Positions 55,699-64,000 of a stretch of DNA of 64,000 bases are shown piece by piece. Positions within the stretch are counted from its first letter, which is position 1; every line of letters starts with the position of its first letter. Below the pieces are notes generated by a model. The model saw only the letters and a list, made by a program, of their open reading frames with translations, did no database searches and was not told the origin of the DNA. This DNA comes from Magnetospira sp. QH-2 (lineage in GTDB: Bacteria; Pseudomonadota; Alphaproteobacteria; Rhodospirillales; Magnetospiraceae), in NCBI RefSeq assembly GCF_000968135.1, contig NZ_FO538765.1:1379819-1443818 (forward strand), in the 5' to 3' direction. The translations under genes were made by a program, and so were the position numbers.

Positions 55699-57093
55699 GA
55701 CCACCGTCACCGGCTGTCTTTGCGGTCGCCGGAGCAGTCTGGACAGTTCGCGGAGTCCCCGATCAAAGTCCTGCGGTTGGGGCCGCGAGAGGGAGAGCCG
55801 TAGCGCCCGGGGCGTGGGACCCCGGCCAATATTGAATACGTCGGTAGGCGGCAGCAGCAAGTCCCGCTCCCGTGCTTCCCCTTGAAGAACGACAGGATCA
55901 AACCCTTCCGGCAACGGCAGCCAGGCATGGAGCGAGCCAGGAGGGACTTTCAGTGAGAATTCAGGGAGTGACTCCAATAGAAGTTTCCGGCGACGCTCAA
56001 ATTCTTCGCGCCGGGCTTGAATGAGTTTTTCCAGGCGACCATCCTCGATCCAGCACCGGGCCAATTCCGTTTCAAGGGGAGCGGCCATCCAACAGGTGGC
56101 GCTGATCGCGGTGATGATGCGCTCGCTCAAAGACTCCGGCATGACCATGTATCCAGTGCGAATACCGGCCGCCAGACATTTTGAAACGGACGTCAAAAAT
56201 ACCGAGCGATGGGGAATCAACTGACTGAGCGGGGGCGAGGGCACGGGGCGGTGGTAGCCGTAAAGATCATCCTCGACCAAGGTTAGGTCCAGGCGTTCGG
56301 CCACTTCGGCGATGGCAGCCCGACGTTCCTGGCCCATGGTGGCTGTGGTGGGGTTGTGCAAAGTCGGTTGCAGGCAGACCACCCGCGCGCCGCTGCCGCG
56401 GGCTGATTCCTCCAAGGACTCGGGGATCATTCCCTGGTCATCCAAGGCCACCGGCAGCAAGCGCAGCCCCAGGAGTTCGGCAAGGCTAGGGATGCCGGGG
56501 TAGGTCACTTCTTCGGTCAGGATCGCGTCTCCGGCTCGGCACAGGGCCATGAAGGCGACGGTCAAGCCATGTTGGGCGCCATGGGTGACGGCAATGCGGT
56601 CAGGCTCGGGCGTCCAGCCCAGCAATCCGATCAGACGGGCTCCTGCTTCGCGATGGACCCTGGCGCCCTGTCCGGGATTGAAGGCCAGAATCTCATTCAG
56701 GTCGCCGCTGTCGGCCATTTGCTTCAGGGTTGTCCTGATTTCCGTATCGCCGATGTGGTAGGGGCAATTGAGACTCAGATTGACCGCCTGTGGACTGACC
56801 GTCCCGACACCGCCGAAATGGACCGCCGCCGTGGCCAGAGTGGGGCTTTTGGGTGGTTTAACGAATGTGCCGCGGCCCACTTCGCCACTGACCAGGCCGC
56901 GTTTCTCCGCTTCCGCATAGGCGCGACTGACCGTGCCCACGGTAACGCCGAGGCGATAGGCCAGGTCTCGATGGGTGGGCAAGCGGCAGTCGGCGGGCAG
57001 GGTGCCGTCGGCGACCGCTTCGGCGATGGCGTCGGCGATGGCGCGATAGCGCGGGCCGATCCGGTGGGTAAGCGTTGGGGTCCATATTGTCAT
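55696..57093 (-). CDS. MocR/PdxR-type regulator (GntR HTH + aminotransferase-like domain)
   Basis: A 465-residue regulator. The GntR winged helix (about 10-78; LPTHRDLAYRLGVTVGTVSRAYAEAEKRGLVSGEVGRGTFV) precedes a fold-type I aminotransferase-like domain. Its PLP-binding Lys is in TSVSKCLAAGIRTGY, with NP motif HNPTTATM. These regulators bind PLP-amino-acid adducts and usually control a divergent gene. A 10-bp inverted repeat lies directly upstream. The stop codon lies in the terminal repeat of MITE copy 3. Confidence 0.93.
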   Translation of the reverse strand: MTIWTPTLTHRIGPRYRAIADAIAEAVADGTLPADCRLPTHRDLAYRLGVTVGTVSRAYAEAEKRGLVSGEVGRGTFVKPPKSPTLATAAVHFGGVGTVSPQAVNLSLNCPYHIGDTEIRTTLKQMADSGDLNEILAFNPGQGARVHREAGARLIGLLGWTPEPDRIAVTHGAQHGLTVAFMALCRAGDAILTEEVTYPGIPSLAELLGLRLLPVALDDQGMIPESLEESARGSGARVVCLQPTLHNPTTATMGQERRAAIAEVAERLDLTLVEDDLYGYHRPVPSPPLSQLIPHRSVFLTSVSKCLAAGIRTGYMVMPESLSERIITAISATCWMAAPLETELARCWIEDGRLEKLIQARREEFERRRKLLLESLPEFSLKVPPGSLHAWLPLPEGFDPVVLQGEARERDLLLPPTDVFNIGRGPTPRALRLSLSRPQPQDFDRGLRELSRLLRRPQRQPVTVV

Positions 57094-57106
57094 GGTGACA
57101 ATGTTA

Positions 57107-57133
57107 TCATTGACTCGTTGAGGGAGTCAATGA
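57107..57133. promoter_or_regulatory. Candidate MocR operator in the divergent promoter
   Basis: TCATTGACTC (57107-57116) and GAGTCAATGA (57124-57133) are a perfect 10-bp inverted repeat with a 7-base spacer, 14 bases before the MocR start. It fits the repeat operators of GntR/MocR regulators and would control the regulator itself and the divergent DUF1127 gene. Confidence 0.65.
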
Positions 57134-57178
57134 CACCCTTATTTTAGGATTATTGATGGAATTCGGGAGGCGATTGTC

Positions 57179-57439
57179 ATGGAAATGCAAAATTGTATGC
57201 ATGATGGGTTGAGGGAAAATGCCGTCTCCCTGGAAATGTCCTGGCGCGAATGGGGGCTCATGGGGGGGCAATTGTTGCGCCGTGAGTTTTCCCATTGGCG
57301 ATCCCAGGTCCGAATCTGGCGGCGTCGCAGGGCAGACCGTCGGCAGTTGCGGGCCCTCGGCCAACGGGACATGAAGGATATCGGCCTGGACCGTTGGCAG
57401 ATCGAAGTGGAAATTCGCAAGCCATTTTGGCGCCCATAA
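57179..57439 (+). CDS. DUF1127-domain small basic protein
   Basis: The 86-residue, Arg/Trp-rich protein ends in a typical DUF1127 stretch (RRADRRQLRALGQRDMKDIGLDRWQIEVEI). Such small proteins bind RNA or affect phosphate and carbon adaptation in alphaproteobacteria. It starts after GGGAGG at 57179. It is divergent from the MocR gene across the inverted repeat and so is the likely regulated target. Confidence 0.82.
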   Translation: MEMQNCMHDGLRENAVSLEMSWREWGLMGGQLLRREFSHWRSQVRIWRRRRADRRQLRALGQRDMKDIGLDRWQIEVEIRKPFWRP

Positions 57440-57506
57440 CGCGAGCACCGATTGATAACGACGCCGTTTCTTGCGTTGTCATGGGTCCGGTCTAACACGA
57501 GGCGAT

Positions 57507-58559
57507 CTAGGACTTTTCGCGATCCAGCAACTGTCTCTTCCGCTGCAAACCCCAGCGATATCCGGTAAGCGATCCATCGGCCGCCACTACCCGGTGACAT
57601 GGCACGGCCACGCCCAGCTTGTTGGCCGCACAGGCGCCCGCGACCGCTCGCACGGCCAGAGGCTGGCCCAATTGTGTCGCCAGTTGTCCGTAGGTGGTGG
57701 TCTGACCTTTGGGAATGGCGCGCAAGGCCTGCCAAACCCGCTGCTGGAATGCAGTGCCTTGAATATGCAGGGGAAGATCCAAATCGCTTCCAGGACGGTC
57801 AATGGCTGTGGCAATCTCCACCAAGGTTTCTCCAAGGTCGTCTGGATCGGCTTGCAGGACGGCCTGAGGAAAATGCTCCCTCAACCGCTGGATCAGCGCC
57901 CTGTCCGTATCCGCCAATTCGATGGCGCAGATTCCCCAATCCGTCACCCCCGCCAAAACTCGCCCGAGGAAGCAAGGGGCCGAGGCATGGCGGATGGTCA
58001 GCCCCCGTCCGCCCTGGCGATAGCGGGTCGGCGTCATGCCCAGGTGGTTGGTCAGGTTCTCATAGGCCCGGCTGCTTGACCCATATCCGGCGCCATGAAT
58101 GGCTTCGGTGACACTTTTCGCTTGGTCCAGTGCCAATCGGAACCGGTCGCGCCGTTGGGCCAGGGCATATTGCTTGGGCGTCACCCCCACGTATTTTTTG
58201 AACAATCGATGAAAATGCCAGGGGCTGAGGTCCGCTTGTTCGGCCAATTGGGCCAGGGACGGGGGTGTTTCGTCCCGGCTCAGACGGCGACAGGCGCGCA
58301 GCATGGATCGATGAAGCGATTGATCTGATGTCGGGCATTCTGAATCCGGATGGCAGCGGTTGCAGGCCCTGAAACCCGCCGCGCGGGCCAGTTCCGGATT
58401 GTCAAAGAAGCGCACGTTTTCACGCTTCGGACGCCGGGAGGGACAGCCTGGGCGACAGTAGATTCCGGTGCTGGTGACGGCATAAAGGAATAGGCCACGA
58501 GCCGAGATATTCCGGTCTCGCACGGCTATCCAGCGGTCCTCGTCGAATGCATCGGTCAT
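57507..58559 (-). CDS. ada: Ada, bifunctional DNA repair protein and transcription activator
   Basis: 350 residues. The N-terminal phosphotriester-methyl-accepting zinc domain has Cys 35, 39, 66 and 69 (YCRPGCPSR, FRACNRCHP). An AraC-type HTH follows (about 95-180; LSPWHFHRLFKKYVGVTPKQY). The C-terminal O6-methylguanine methyltransferase has Cys 321 in AVPCHRVVA, the same position as in E. coli Ada. Methylation of Cys 35 would turn it into an activator of its own gene. Confidence 0.96.
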   Translation of the reverse strand: MTDAFDEDRWIAVRDRNISARGLFLYAVTSTGIYCRPGCPSRRPKRENVRFFDNPELARAAGFRACNRCHPDSECPTSDQSLHRSMLRACRRLSRDETPPSLAQLAEQADLSPWHFHRLFKKYVGVTPKQYALAQRRDRFRLALDQAKSVTEAIHGAGYGSSSRAYENLTNHLGMTPTRYRQGGRGLTIRHASAPCFLGRVLAGVTDWGICAIELADTDRALIQRLREHFPQAVLQADPDDLGETLVEIATAIDRPGSDLDLPLHIQGTAFQQRVWQALRAIPKGQTTTYGQLATQLGQPLAVRAVAGACAANKLGVAVPCHRVVAADGSLTGYRWGLQRKRQLLDREKS

Positions 58560-58862
58560 GACGCTATGCTACCTGCCGCAAGTGCCGCAAGCGGGCCAGG
58601 ACGCGCCCATCCATGAGAGCCAGGCCCAATCCGATCAAATCCAATTCCCCACTGGGTAGCGCTCATTGTTTGTATGGCATTGGACCGGGGCGTCATGAAT
58701 CAATCCTTTGGTGGTTTGTTTCTCGACTCAAGTCTAAAAGCGCGATGGTGCCACCGCACTCCGGTTCTTGCGGTGCAATTCGTCCGATATTGATTCACCC
58801 GTATGGCCGCGAGGTGATAAACTGCCGCGTCAAACGGACCGGGGAAAAAAAACAAAAGCGTC
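58560..58862. other. Divergent intergenic region between ada and the histidine kinase
   Basis: 303 bases without a convincing gene. It holds the ada promoter region on the minus strand and the kinase promoter on the plus strand. A perfect hairpin CACCGCA/TGCGGTG lies at 58752-58775. No clear Ada box or -35/-10 pair stands out. Confidence 0.45.
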
Positions 58863-60677
58863 ATGCCGGAATTGCAGCTTACCAAAATTTCCGGGGCAAC
58901 CCTTAAAGCACGGACCATGGTCGTTTTCGTCATGGTGATTCTGATGCTGTGGAGCGTCTTTGCCTATCAGATCTTGCGCTCGCGCCAAGAGGTTCTTGAT
59001 CGTTCTCAAGACCAATCCGAAAACTTCGTTGCCGCCATTGCCGCTTACACCCGTACCGTTTTTTCTTCCATCGACGGCAATCTTGGGCATTTGGCCGGGC
59101 ATTTTCACGACGGAGATGGAGAAGGGCCTTTCGATCCGGATGTTGTTGAAATGCTCGGAAATATGGCCCGCCAGATGCCGGGTATCGGCTCTTTCGACGT
59201 GGTAGACAAGAATGGATTGCTTTTCCAGTCGGCCTATTTGGCATCCGACGGCTCCTATGTCTCGCAAACAAAGCAATGGGATTTGTCTGACCGTCCGTAT
59301 TTCAAAATTTTCAAAGACGGCTTTCGCAATCAACCCACCAATAGGGCGCTGTATGTGGGAGAGCCACTACAGCGAAAGGGCGATAATCAATGGTTCGTGC
59401 CCCTGTCTCGGATGCGCATGGCCCGCGGCGGGGGATTCGAAGGCGTCGTTGTGGCAACGCTGGATTTGAAAAATCTGTTCGGGTTTTCCAAATCCTTCAA
59501 TCTCAAAGAAGGGGAGGCCATTGCCCTTGCTCGAACAGATGGCGTGCTCTTGGGAAGGATCCCGGCTTCATGGGATTTGGTCGGTAAATCCTTTCGCCAT
59601 GGCCCGCTTTTTGAAAAGCATCTCCCGCGATCGCCCACAGGCTTCTTCCGGGCTCGGGTGGTTACCGATGGGAAAGACCGCTTGGTCGCCTACAAGGCCT
59701 TGGGCGATATTCCTGTTGTGGTGACCTTTGCCAAGGACCGAAACCTTGTCCTGGCGCCTTGGTACGAGGAAAGTATCACCCTTGTGGCCATCGGTATGGT
59801 GTTGACGCTGGTAATCACTTTTGCCGCGGCGGTGATTGTTCGCCAGGCGCGGAAACTGGAGGCCAATGAATGGACCTTACGTCAGCGGGTCATTGAACGA
59901 ACAAGCGAGTTGCAAACCGCCATGGATGACGCCCATGAGGCTTCAAAGGCAAAAAGCCAATTCTTGGCGCTGATGAGTCATGAATTGAGAACGCCATTGA
60001 ATTCGATTATCGGCTTTTCGGAAGCCATGACCGTGGGGGCGTTTGGAACCCTTTCCAACCGATACAAGGAATATGCGGGCGATATTCACCGGGCCGGATC
60101 CCATCTGCTGACCCTGATTGATGACATTCTGGATATCTCGCGCATTGAGGTCGGCAAGCTAAGCCTCTACGAGGAGTGGTGTCCGCTTGGCCTCTTGTTG
60201 GAAGATGTCCAGCGATTGATGGTCGGCCCAGCTCAAAAGAAGAACCTGATACTGCTAATTCATAATAAGCCGACCGCCCTGGAGATCCGGGCGGATGAGC
60301 GGAGATTGAAACAGATTTTGGTCAATCTCGTTGGCAATGCCATCAAGTTCACCCCGGAGGAAGGCCGAATTGAAGTGGATCTGGCACGTACCGAGAGCGG
60401 GAATCTTCGAATCGTGGTGGCCGATACTGGGGTGGGCATAGACCGGGATGACCAGGACCGAATTCTAGAACCCTTCATTCAGGTGGACGGGGTATCGGCA
60501 CGCACGCAACAGGGGGCTGGGTTGGGGCTGCCGTTAACCAAACGGCTGGTGGAGATGCATGGCGGTACGTTAGCCATCGAGAGTGTGGTTGGCGAAGGCA
60601 CCCGCGTGGTATTGACGTTCCCATTCGGCCGCCTGCGGGAGGCCAGGGCTCAAGCCGCCACGTCTCGAGACACTTGA
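58863..60677 (+). CDS. Membrane-bound sensor histidine kinase (Cache-type sensor)
   Basis: A 604-residue kinase. TM1 is about 18-40, a periplasmic double-Cache-like sensor spans about 45-298 (GIGSFDVVDKNGLLFQS, LSDRPYFKIFKDG), and TM2 is about 302-326. A short coiled coil precedes HisKA with phospho-acceptor His 373 in LALMSHELRTPLNSIIGFSE. The ATPase domain has NLVGNAIKFTPEEG (N box), VADTGVGID (G1) and GAGLGLPLTKRL (G2). No response-regulator gene is adjacent, so its partner is elsewhere. The ribosome binding site is weak. An amino-acid-related operon starts 55 bases downstream. Confidence 0.9.
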   Translation: MPELQLTKISGATLKARTMVVFVMVILMLWSVFAYQILRSRQEVLDRSQDQSENFVAAIAAYTRTVFSSIDGNLGHLAGHFHDGDGEGPFDPDVVEMLGNMARQMPGIGSFDVVDKNGLLFQSAYLASDGSYVSQTKQWDLSDRPYFKIFKDGFRNQPTNRALYVGEPLQRKGDNQWFVPLSRMRMARGGGFEGVVVATLDLKNLFGFSKSFNLKEGEAIALARTDGVLLGRIPASWDLVGKSFRHGPLFEKHLPRSPTGFFRARVVTDGKDRLVAYKALGDIPVVVTFAKDRNLVLAPWYEESITLVAIGMVLTLVITFAAAVIVRQARKLEANEWTLRQRVIERTSELQTAMDDAHEASKAKSQFLALMSHELRTPLNSIIGFSEAMTVGAFGTLSNRYKEYAGDIHRAGSHLLTLIDDILDISRIEVGKLSLYEEWCPLGLLLEDVQRLMVGPAQKKNLILLIHNKPTALEIRADERRLKQILVNLVGNAIKFTPEEGRIEVDLARTESGNLRIVVADTGVGIDRDDQDRILEPFIQVDGVSARTQQGAGLGLPLTKRLVEMHGGTLAIESVVGEGTRVVLTFPFGRLREARAQAATSRDT

Positions 60678-60732
60678 TTGCCATCAATGGCTTGTCAATA
60701 CTGGCCCCCCATTCCCATATGGAATCAGTTTT

Positions 60733-61692
60733 ATGACCATCGTTGCCAAGCAAGACCTGATCGCCGCCTCTCATATTGTCTATGAGCATATGAACCCGAC
60801 GCCGCAAATTCATTGGCCGTTGTTGTCGCAACGATGCGGTTGTGACGTCTGGGTTAAACACGAAAACCACACGCCCATCGGGGCGTTCAAGGTTCGGGGT
60901 GGACTGAATTACATGACCAAGCTTCGCGCCGGGCAGCCCTGTATCACCGGGGTGATCAGCGCCACGCGGGGCAATCATGGTCAAAGCCTGGCCTTGGCGG
61001 CGAGCAAGGTGGGATTGAAGGCGGTGGTGGTGGTCCCAAAAGGCAATAACCCGGAAAAGAACGCCGCCATGCGCGCCTTCGGGGCCGAATTGATCGAGCA
61101 TGGCGAGGACTTCCAGGAATCCTACGACCACGCCATCAATCTGGCCTTTACCGAGGGTCTGCATCCCATTCGGGCTTTCCATGCCGATCTGGTGGCAGGG
61201 GTGGGGACCTATGGCATGGAGCTTTTCGAGGCCGTACCCGAACTGGACGAAGTTTATGTGGCGGTCGGGCAGGGGTCGGGGATTTGCGGCCTGATGTCGG
61301 CACGCAAGGCCTTGGGGGCGAAGACTCGGATTGTCGGTGTGGTCTCGGAAGCAGCGGATTGCTACGCCCGGTCGTTCGAAGCCGGCGAAATGATTTCCAC
61401 GGACAGCGCCAATACCATTGCCGATGGCGTGGCCTGCCGTATCCCCGATGAAGCGGCATTGGAAAGCATCTTGGATGGCGTGGCGCGCATGGTTCGGGTC
61501 TCCGACGATGAGATCATGGCCGCCATGGCGCATTTGTTTACCGATACTCATAACCTGGCCGAAGGCGCGGGAGCCGCACCACTGGCGGCGTTGCTGAAGG
61601 AAAAAGACCAGATGACGGGGAAGAAGGTCGGGTTGATCCTGTCCGGCGGCAATGTGGACCGGATGCTGATGGCCAAAGTCTTGAACGGATAA
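60733..61692 (+). CDS. Threonine/serine dehydratase-like PLP enzyme
   Basis: A 319-residue fold-type II PLP protein. KHENHTPIGAFKVRGGLNYM carries the Schiff-base Lys. SATRGNHGQSLALAASKVGLKAVVVVP is the Asn-loop, and LSGGNVDRMLM is the Gly/phosphate end. GVACRIPDEAALE marks the threonine/serine dehydratase subfamily (IlvA/TdcB catalytic part). There is no C-terminal regulatory domain, so biosynthetic feedback is not expected. Probably deaminates Thr or Ser. First gene of a four-gene unit. Confidence 0.88.
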   Translation: MTIVAKQDLIAASHIVYEHMNPTPQIHWPLLSQRCGCDVWVKHENHTPIGAFKVRGGLNYMTKLRAGQPCITGVISATRGNHGQSLALAASKVGLKAVVVVPKGNNPEKNAAMRAFGAELIEHGEDFQESYDHAINLAFTEGLHPIRAFHADLVAGVGTYGMELFEAVPELDEVYVAVGQGSGICGLMSARKALGAKTRIVGVVSEAADCYARSFEAGEMISTDSANTIADGVACRIPDEAALESILDGVARMVRVSDDEIMAAMAHLFTDTHNLAEGAGAAPLAALLKEKDQMTGKKVGLILSGGNVDRMLMAKVLNG

Positions 61693-61695
61693 ACG

Positions 61696-62511
61696 ATGGC
61701 ATTGGAAATCCCACTCTACCAAGTCGATGCCTTTGTGACGGACAAGCCGTTTTCCGGCAATCCGGCTGCGGTCTGTCCCTTGCAGGATTGGATTGATGAC
61801 GATCTGCTCCAGGGGATCGCCCTGGAAAACAATCTTTCGGAAACCGCCTATGTGGTGCCTGAGGGCGGCGAGGGCCGTTACAGGCTGCGATGGTTTACGC
61901 CCGGGGCCGAGGTCGATCTATGCGGCCATGCGACACTAGCGACGGCACGGGTGGTCTTTTCGGTTCTAAATCCCGGTCTGGACCAGGTCCGTTTCGAGAC
62001 GAGAAGCGGCCCTTTGACCGTGACCCGCGGCGACGGAGACCAACTATCCATGGATTTTCCGGCCCTGCATGGCGAAACCTGCCCGCCGGACCCACTTCTA
62101 TCGGAAGCATTGGGGCGGGCGCCTGAACAGGTTTTGGGCGGGATGGATTGCATGGCCGTCTATTCGGACCCCGCGTTCGTGGCCACCTTAAACCCGGATA
62201 TGGCGCTTCTGCAAAAGCTGGATCGACGTGGCGTGATTGTTTCCGCGCCCAGCGATGGTCGTGATGGTGGTGGCGATTTCGTTTCACGGTTTTTTGCCCC
62301 TCGGGTCGGCGTGCCCGAGGATCCCGTGACCGGTTCGGCCCATTGCTTGTTGGCCCCGTACTGGGCGGCGCGATTGGGGAAGAATGAGCTCGACGCCCGA
62401 CAACTGTCCCCAAGAGGCGGAAGGGTGATTTGTCGGGTCAAGGGGCAGCGGGTTGAACTGATTGGACGGGTCCGGCCCTTTTTGACCGGCACCATCACAC
62501 TGGAAGGATGA
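61696..62511 (+). CDS. PhzF-family isomerase/epimerase-like protein
   Basis: A 271-residue protein with the diaminopimelate-epimerase fold. The family motifs are YQVDAFVTDKPFSGNPAAV, LSETAYVVP (catalytic Glu), DLCGHATLA and EDPVTGSAHCLLAPYW. Substrate unknown. Three bases after the dehydratase gene and one base before the AlaX gene, so tightly co-transcribed. Confidence 0.92.
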   Translation: MALEIPLYQVDAFVTDKPFSGNPAAVCPLQDWIDDDLLQGIALENNLSETAYVVPEGGEGRYRLRWFTPGAEVDLCGHATLATARVVFSVLNPGLDQVRFETRSGPLTVTRGDGDQLSMDFPALHGETCPPDPLLSEALGRAPEQVLGGMDCMAVYSDPAFVATLNPDMALLQKLDRRGVIVSAPSDGRDGGGDFVSRFFAPRVGVPEDPVTGSAHCLLAPYWAARLGKNELDARQLSPRGGRVICRVKGQRVELIGRVRPFLTGTITLEG

Positions 62512-62512
62512 C

Positions 62513-63220
62513 ATGACCGAGGAACTGTTTCGCGAGGACGCCTACCTCCAGGTCTGCGAGGCGCAAGTCACGGCGCACCAGGACAATGCCGTGATTATGG
62601 ACCGAACGGTTTTCTACCCCACTGGCGGTGGACAGCCTGGGGATCGTGGGTATTTGATGACGGCGGCGGGAGACCGGATCGAGATTGTTGACTGCCGCAA
62701 GGATCGGGAAAGCGGCACGCATTTGCATATTTGTTCGGAAGATACGGCCCTTCCCCCGGTCGGCGAGTCCGTCACTCTGCACTTGGATTGGGAGCGCCGA
62801 TACCGCCATATGCGCATGCATAGCGGCCTGCACCTGCTGTGCTCGTTGGTGGATGCACCGGTTACCGGCGGACAGGTCAGCGCCGAAAAAGGCCGCTTGG
62901 ATTTCGATCTGGACCACGTGCCCGATAAAGAGGCGCTGACAGCGGCTTTGAATGATTTGGTGACTGAGAATCATCCCATCGCGTCATCTTGGATCACCGA
63001 CGAAGAACTGGATGCCAATCCAGATCTGGTGCGGACCATGTCGGTACAGCCGCCACGCGGCGGCGGGCGGGTTCGTGTGATCCAGGTGACGGGCGTGGAC
63101 CTTCAGCCTTGCGGCGGCACTCACGTGAAATCCACCGGCGAGATCGGCGCCTTACGCATCGGTAAGATCGAGAAAAAAGGCCGACAAAACCGCCGGATCA
63201 ATATCCTGTTCGATGACTGA
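62513..63220 (+). CDS. AlaX-type alanyl-tRNA editing protein
   Basis: A 235-residue free-standing homologue of the AlaRS editing domain. The zinc-binding HxxxH lies in MRMHSGLHLLCSL and CxxxH in CGGTHVKSTGEIG. FYPTGGGQPGDRG is the family start. It removes Ser or Gly from mischarged tRNA-Ala. Its operon with a Ser/Thr dehydratase suggests a link to serine levels, which is inference. Confidence 0.92.
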   Translation: MTEELFREDAYLQVCEAQVTAHQDNAVIMDRTVFYPTGGGQPGDRGYLMTAAGDRIEIVDCRKDRESGTHLHICSEDTALPPVGESVTLHLDWERRYRHMRMHSGLHLLCSLVDAPVTGGQVSAEKGRLDFDLDHVPDKEALTAALNDLVTENHPIASSWITDEELDANPDLVRTMSVQPPRGGGRVRVIQVTGVDLQPCGGTHVKSTGEIGALRIGKIEKKGRQNRRINILFDD

Positions 63221-63683
63221 GCGGGTCATTGCACCAGCGGTGGATCAGGACGATCTGGGGCAGGTTCAAACGCTGTTTCGCGAATATCAGCAATGGCTGG
63301 ACGTGGACTTATGTTTTCAGGGGTTCGAAGCGGAATTGCGGGGTCTGCCTGGCAAATATGCCCCGCCCGCTGGGCTGATCCTGTTAGCCCGCGTCGATGC
63401 GCTGGTGGCCGGGTGTGTGGCCTTCTGGCCCTTGGATGATCAAACCTGCGAAATGAAACGCCTTTATGTGCGTCCGCCCTGGCGGGGCAAGGGCTTGGGG
63501 CGTGAAATGGCTGTTCGCATTGTTGACGCGGCGCGGGAGGCCGGATATGAGCGCATGGTGCTGGATACGCTGGAGCGACTGACCGAGGCGCGGATGCTCT
63601 ATCGTTCCCTCGGATTTCGGTCGGTTGAGGCCTATTATGACAACCCGCTGGATGGGGTCGTCTATATGGAGCGCAGGTTGTGA
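63213..63683 (+). CDS. GNAT-family N-acetyltransferase
   Basis: A 156-residue acetyltransferase. The acetyl-CoA loop is RPPWRGKGLGREMAVRIV, with LYVRPPWRGKGLG the V/I-x-x-x-x-R-x-x-G-x-G/A motif. The Tyr-containing YRSLGF is near the end. Overlaps the AlaX gene by 8 bases. The substrate is unknown. Confidence 0.9.
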   Translation: MTERVIAPAVDQDDLGQVQTLFREYQQWLDVDLCFQGFEAELRGLPGKYAPPAGLILLARVDALVAGCVAFWPLDDQTCEMKRLYVRPPWRGKGLGREMAVRIVDAAREAGYERMVLDTLERLTEARMLYRSLGFRSVEAYYDNPLDGVVYMERRL

Positions 63684-63687
63684 CCTG

Positions 63688-63790
63688 GATCACGTCGTGT
63701 TGAATCGGGTTCGATCAAACAAGAAAAACAATTGAATACAATTGGTTATCGCCTGTCCGTCAGGGGCGATAGAACCCGACAGGTGCTATG
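63688..63790. repeat. Palindromic intergenic repeat, copy c (right end of window)
   Basis: GATCACGTCGTGTT-GAATCGGGTTCGATCAAACAAGAAAAAC matches copy a closely. The remainder (CAATTG-AATA-CAATTG, CCTGTCCGTCAGGGG, GACAGGTGCTATGG) is diverged but keeps the GACA-GCTA end. That CTA is the TAG stop of the Rap1a-like gene on the minus strand. Confidence 0.72.
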
Positions 63791-64000
63791 GCGCCGCGCA
63801 GGGAAAGGACCGGGCATAAGCCATGATCATGCTTTTGATGAAAGGCAGATCCTGTGATCGGTAGCCGGTTTCCTCCATGTGCTCTTCATAGATCCGCTGC
63901 AGCATGTCCGAATTGGCATTTTCGGGCAGACAGATGCGGGGCTTGCCATTCTCCTTGGCCGCCATGATCTGGGCACCCCAGATCACACTCTCGTAGATGA
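63786..64000 (-). CDS. C-terminal part of a Rap1a/Tai-like secreted protein (cut by window edge)
   Basis: The frame runs from the window end (IYESVIWGAQIMAAKENGKPRICLPENANSDMLQRIYEEHMEE..) to a stop at 63786. The pattern of ICLPE, QRIYEEHM, and AYARSFPC near the end is that of the Rap1a/Tai family, whose conserved Cys pair forms a disulfide. Members are small exported proteins, some immunity proteins for type VI effectors; no effector is seen here. N-terminus outside the window. Confidence 0.65.
   Translation of the reverse strand, partial: IYESVIWGAQIMAAKENGKPRICLPENANSDMLQRIYEEHMEETGYRSQDLPFIKSMIMAYARSFPCAAP

Noticed and set aside
57440-57506. A sixth copy of the stop-codon palindromic repeat after ada
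   Set aside because: GATCTAG at the ada stop and a nearby GGGTCCGG recall the family, but the paired arms and linker CCAATAAGGTCG are absent.
63786-64000. Type VI secretion effector-immunity pair
   Set aside because: The cut gene resembles Rap1a/Tai, but the visible neighbour is a GNAT gene and no effector or secretion gene is in the window.

Overview
The window is about 64 kb of moderately GC-rich chromosome. It looks like an alphaproteobacterium of the Rhodospirillales (Rhodospirillum/Magnetospirillum-like). The basis is gene content and order: yebC-ruvCAB-ybgC-tolQRAB-pal-cpoB-tilS-ftsH-folP-glmM, serC-serA, zapA followed by a probable 6S RNA and a 5-formyl-THF cyclo-ligase, and clpS-clpA. 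No rRNA, tRNA or CRISPR array was recognised. Genus is an inference.

Layout. 1-2.4 kb: cut end of a secreted-protein gene, a small membrane protein, and an IS1380-family element whose transposase carries two compensating frameshifts. 2.4-6.6 kb (minus): MscS channel, GAF-GAF-PAS adenylate/guanylate cyclase, and a coiled-coil protein made of eight exact 36-residue repeats. 6.7-9.4 kb: clpS-clpA. 9.5-16.9 kb (minus): FadL-type porin, a ProXWV-type betaine/choline ABC transporter, then a coupled set of TPR-glycosyltransferase, ParA-like ATPase and CopD-like membrane protein. 17-19.9 kb: serC-serA with a candidate leader RNA. 20-25.9 kb: small secreted proteins, a three-gene OmpA/MotA/MotB-like envelope cluster, inositol monophosphatase and EF-P. 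26-36 kb: two near-identical inverted IS110/IS1111-type elements flanking thiE, a beta-propeller protein, gapA, zapA, 6S RNA, fau and ymdB. 36-40 kb (minus): a chemoreceptor with a c-type haem motif and a cyclic-nucleotide-binding protein. 40-55.5 kb: the long housekeeping block for Holliday-junction processing, Tol-Pal, tRNA-Ile lysidinylation, FtsH, folate, cell-wall sugar and thiamine. 55.5-64 kb: MocR regulator, DUF1127 protein, Ada, a histidine kinase, a four-gene amino-acid-related operon, and a cut Rap1a-like gene.

The most interesting layer is the mobile and repeated DNA at gene 3' ends. (1) A roughly 158-bp MITE/REP-like repeat with 20-bp terminal inverted repeats occurs three times, always between convergent genes. 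(2) Both IS110/IS1111 copies sit at the same position inside a terminal repeat of this MITE, around a CT dinucleotide. (3) The non-coding right end of the IS folds on paper into two hairpins. Their unpaired arms match the insertion site and the joined IS ends, as expected of a bridge (seek) RNA. (4) A second family of palindromic repeats, found five times, usually overlaps the stop codon of the gene it follows. The IS1380 element has inserted into the terminal CTAG of one of these.

Coordinates and motif matches were read by eye from the sequence. Family names come from recognised motifs, not from database searches.
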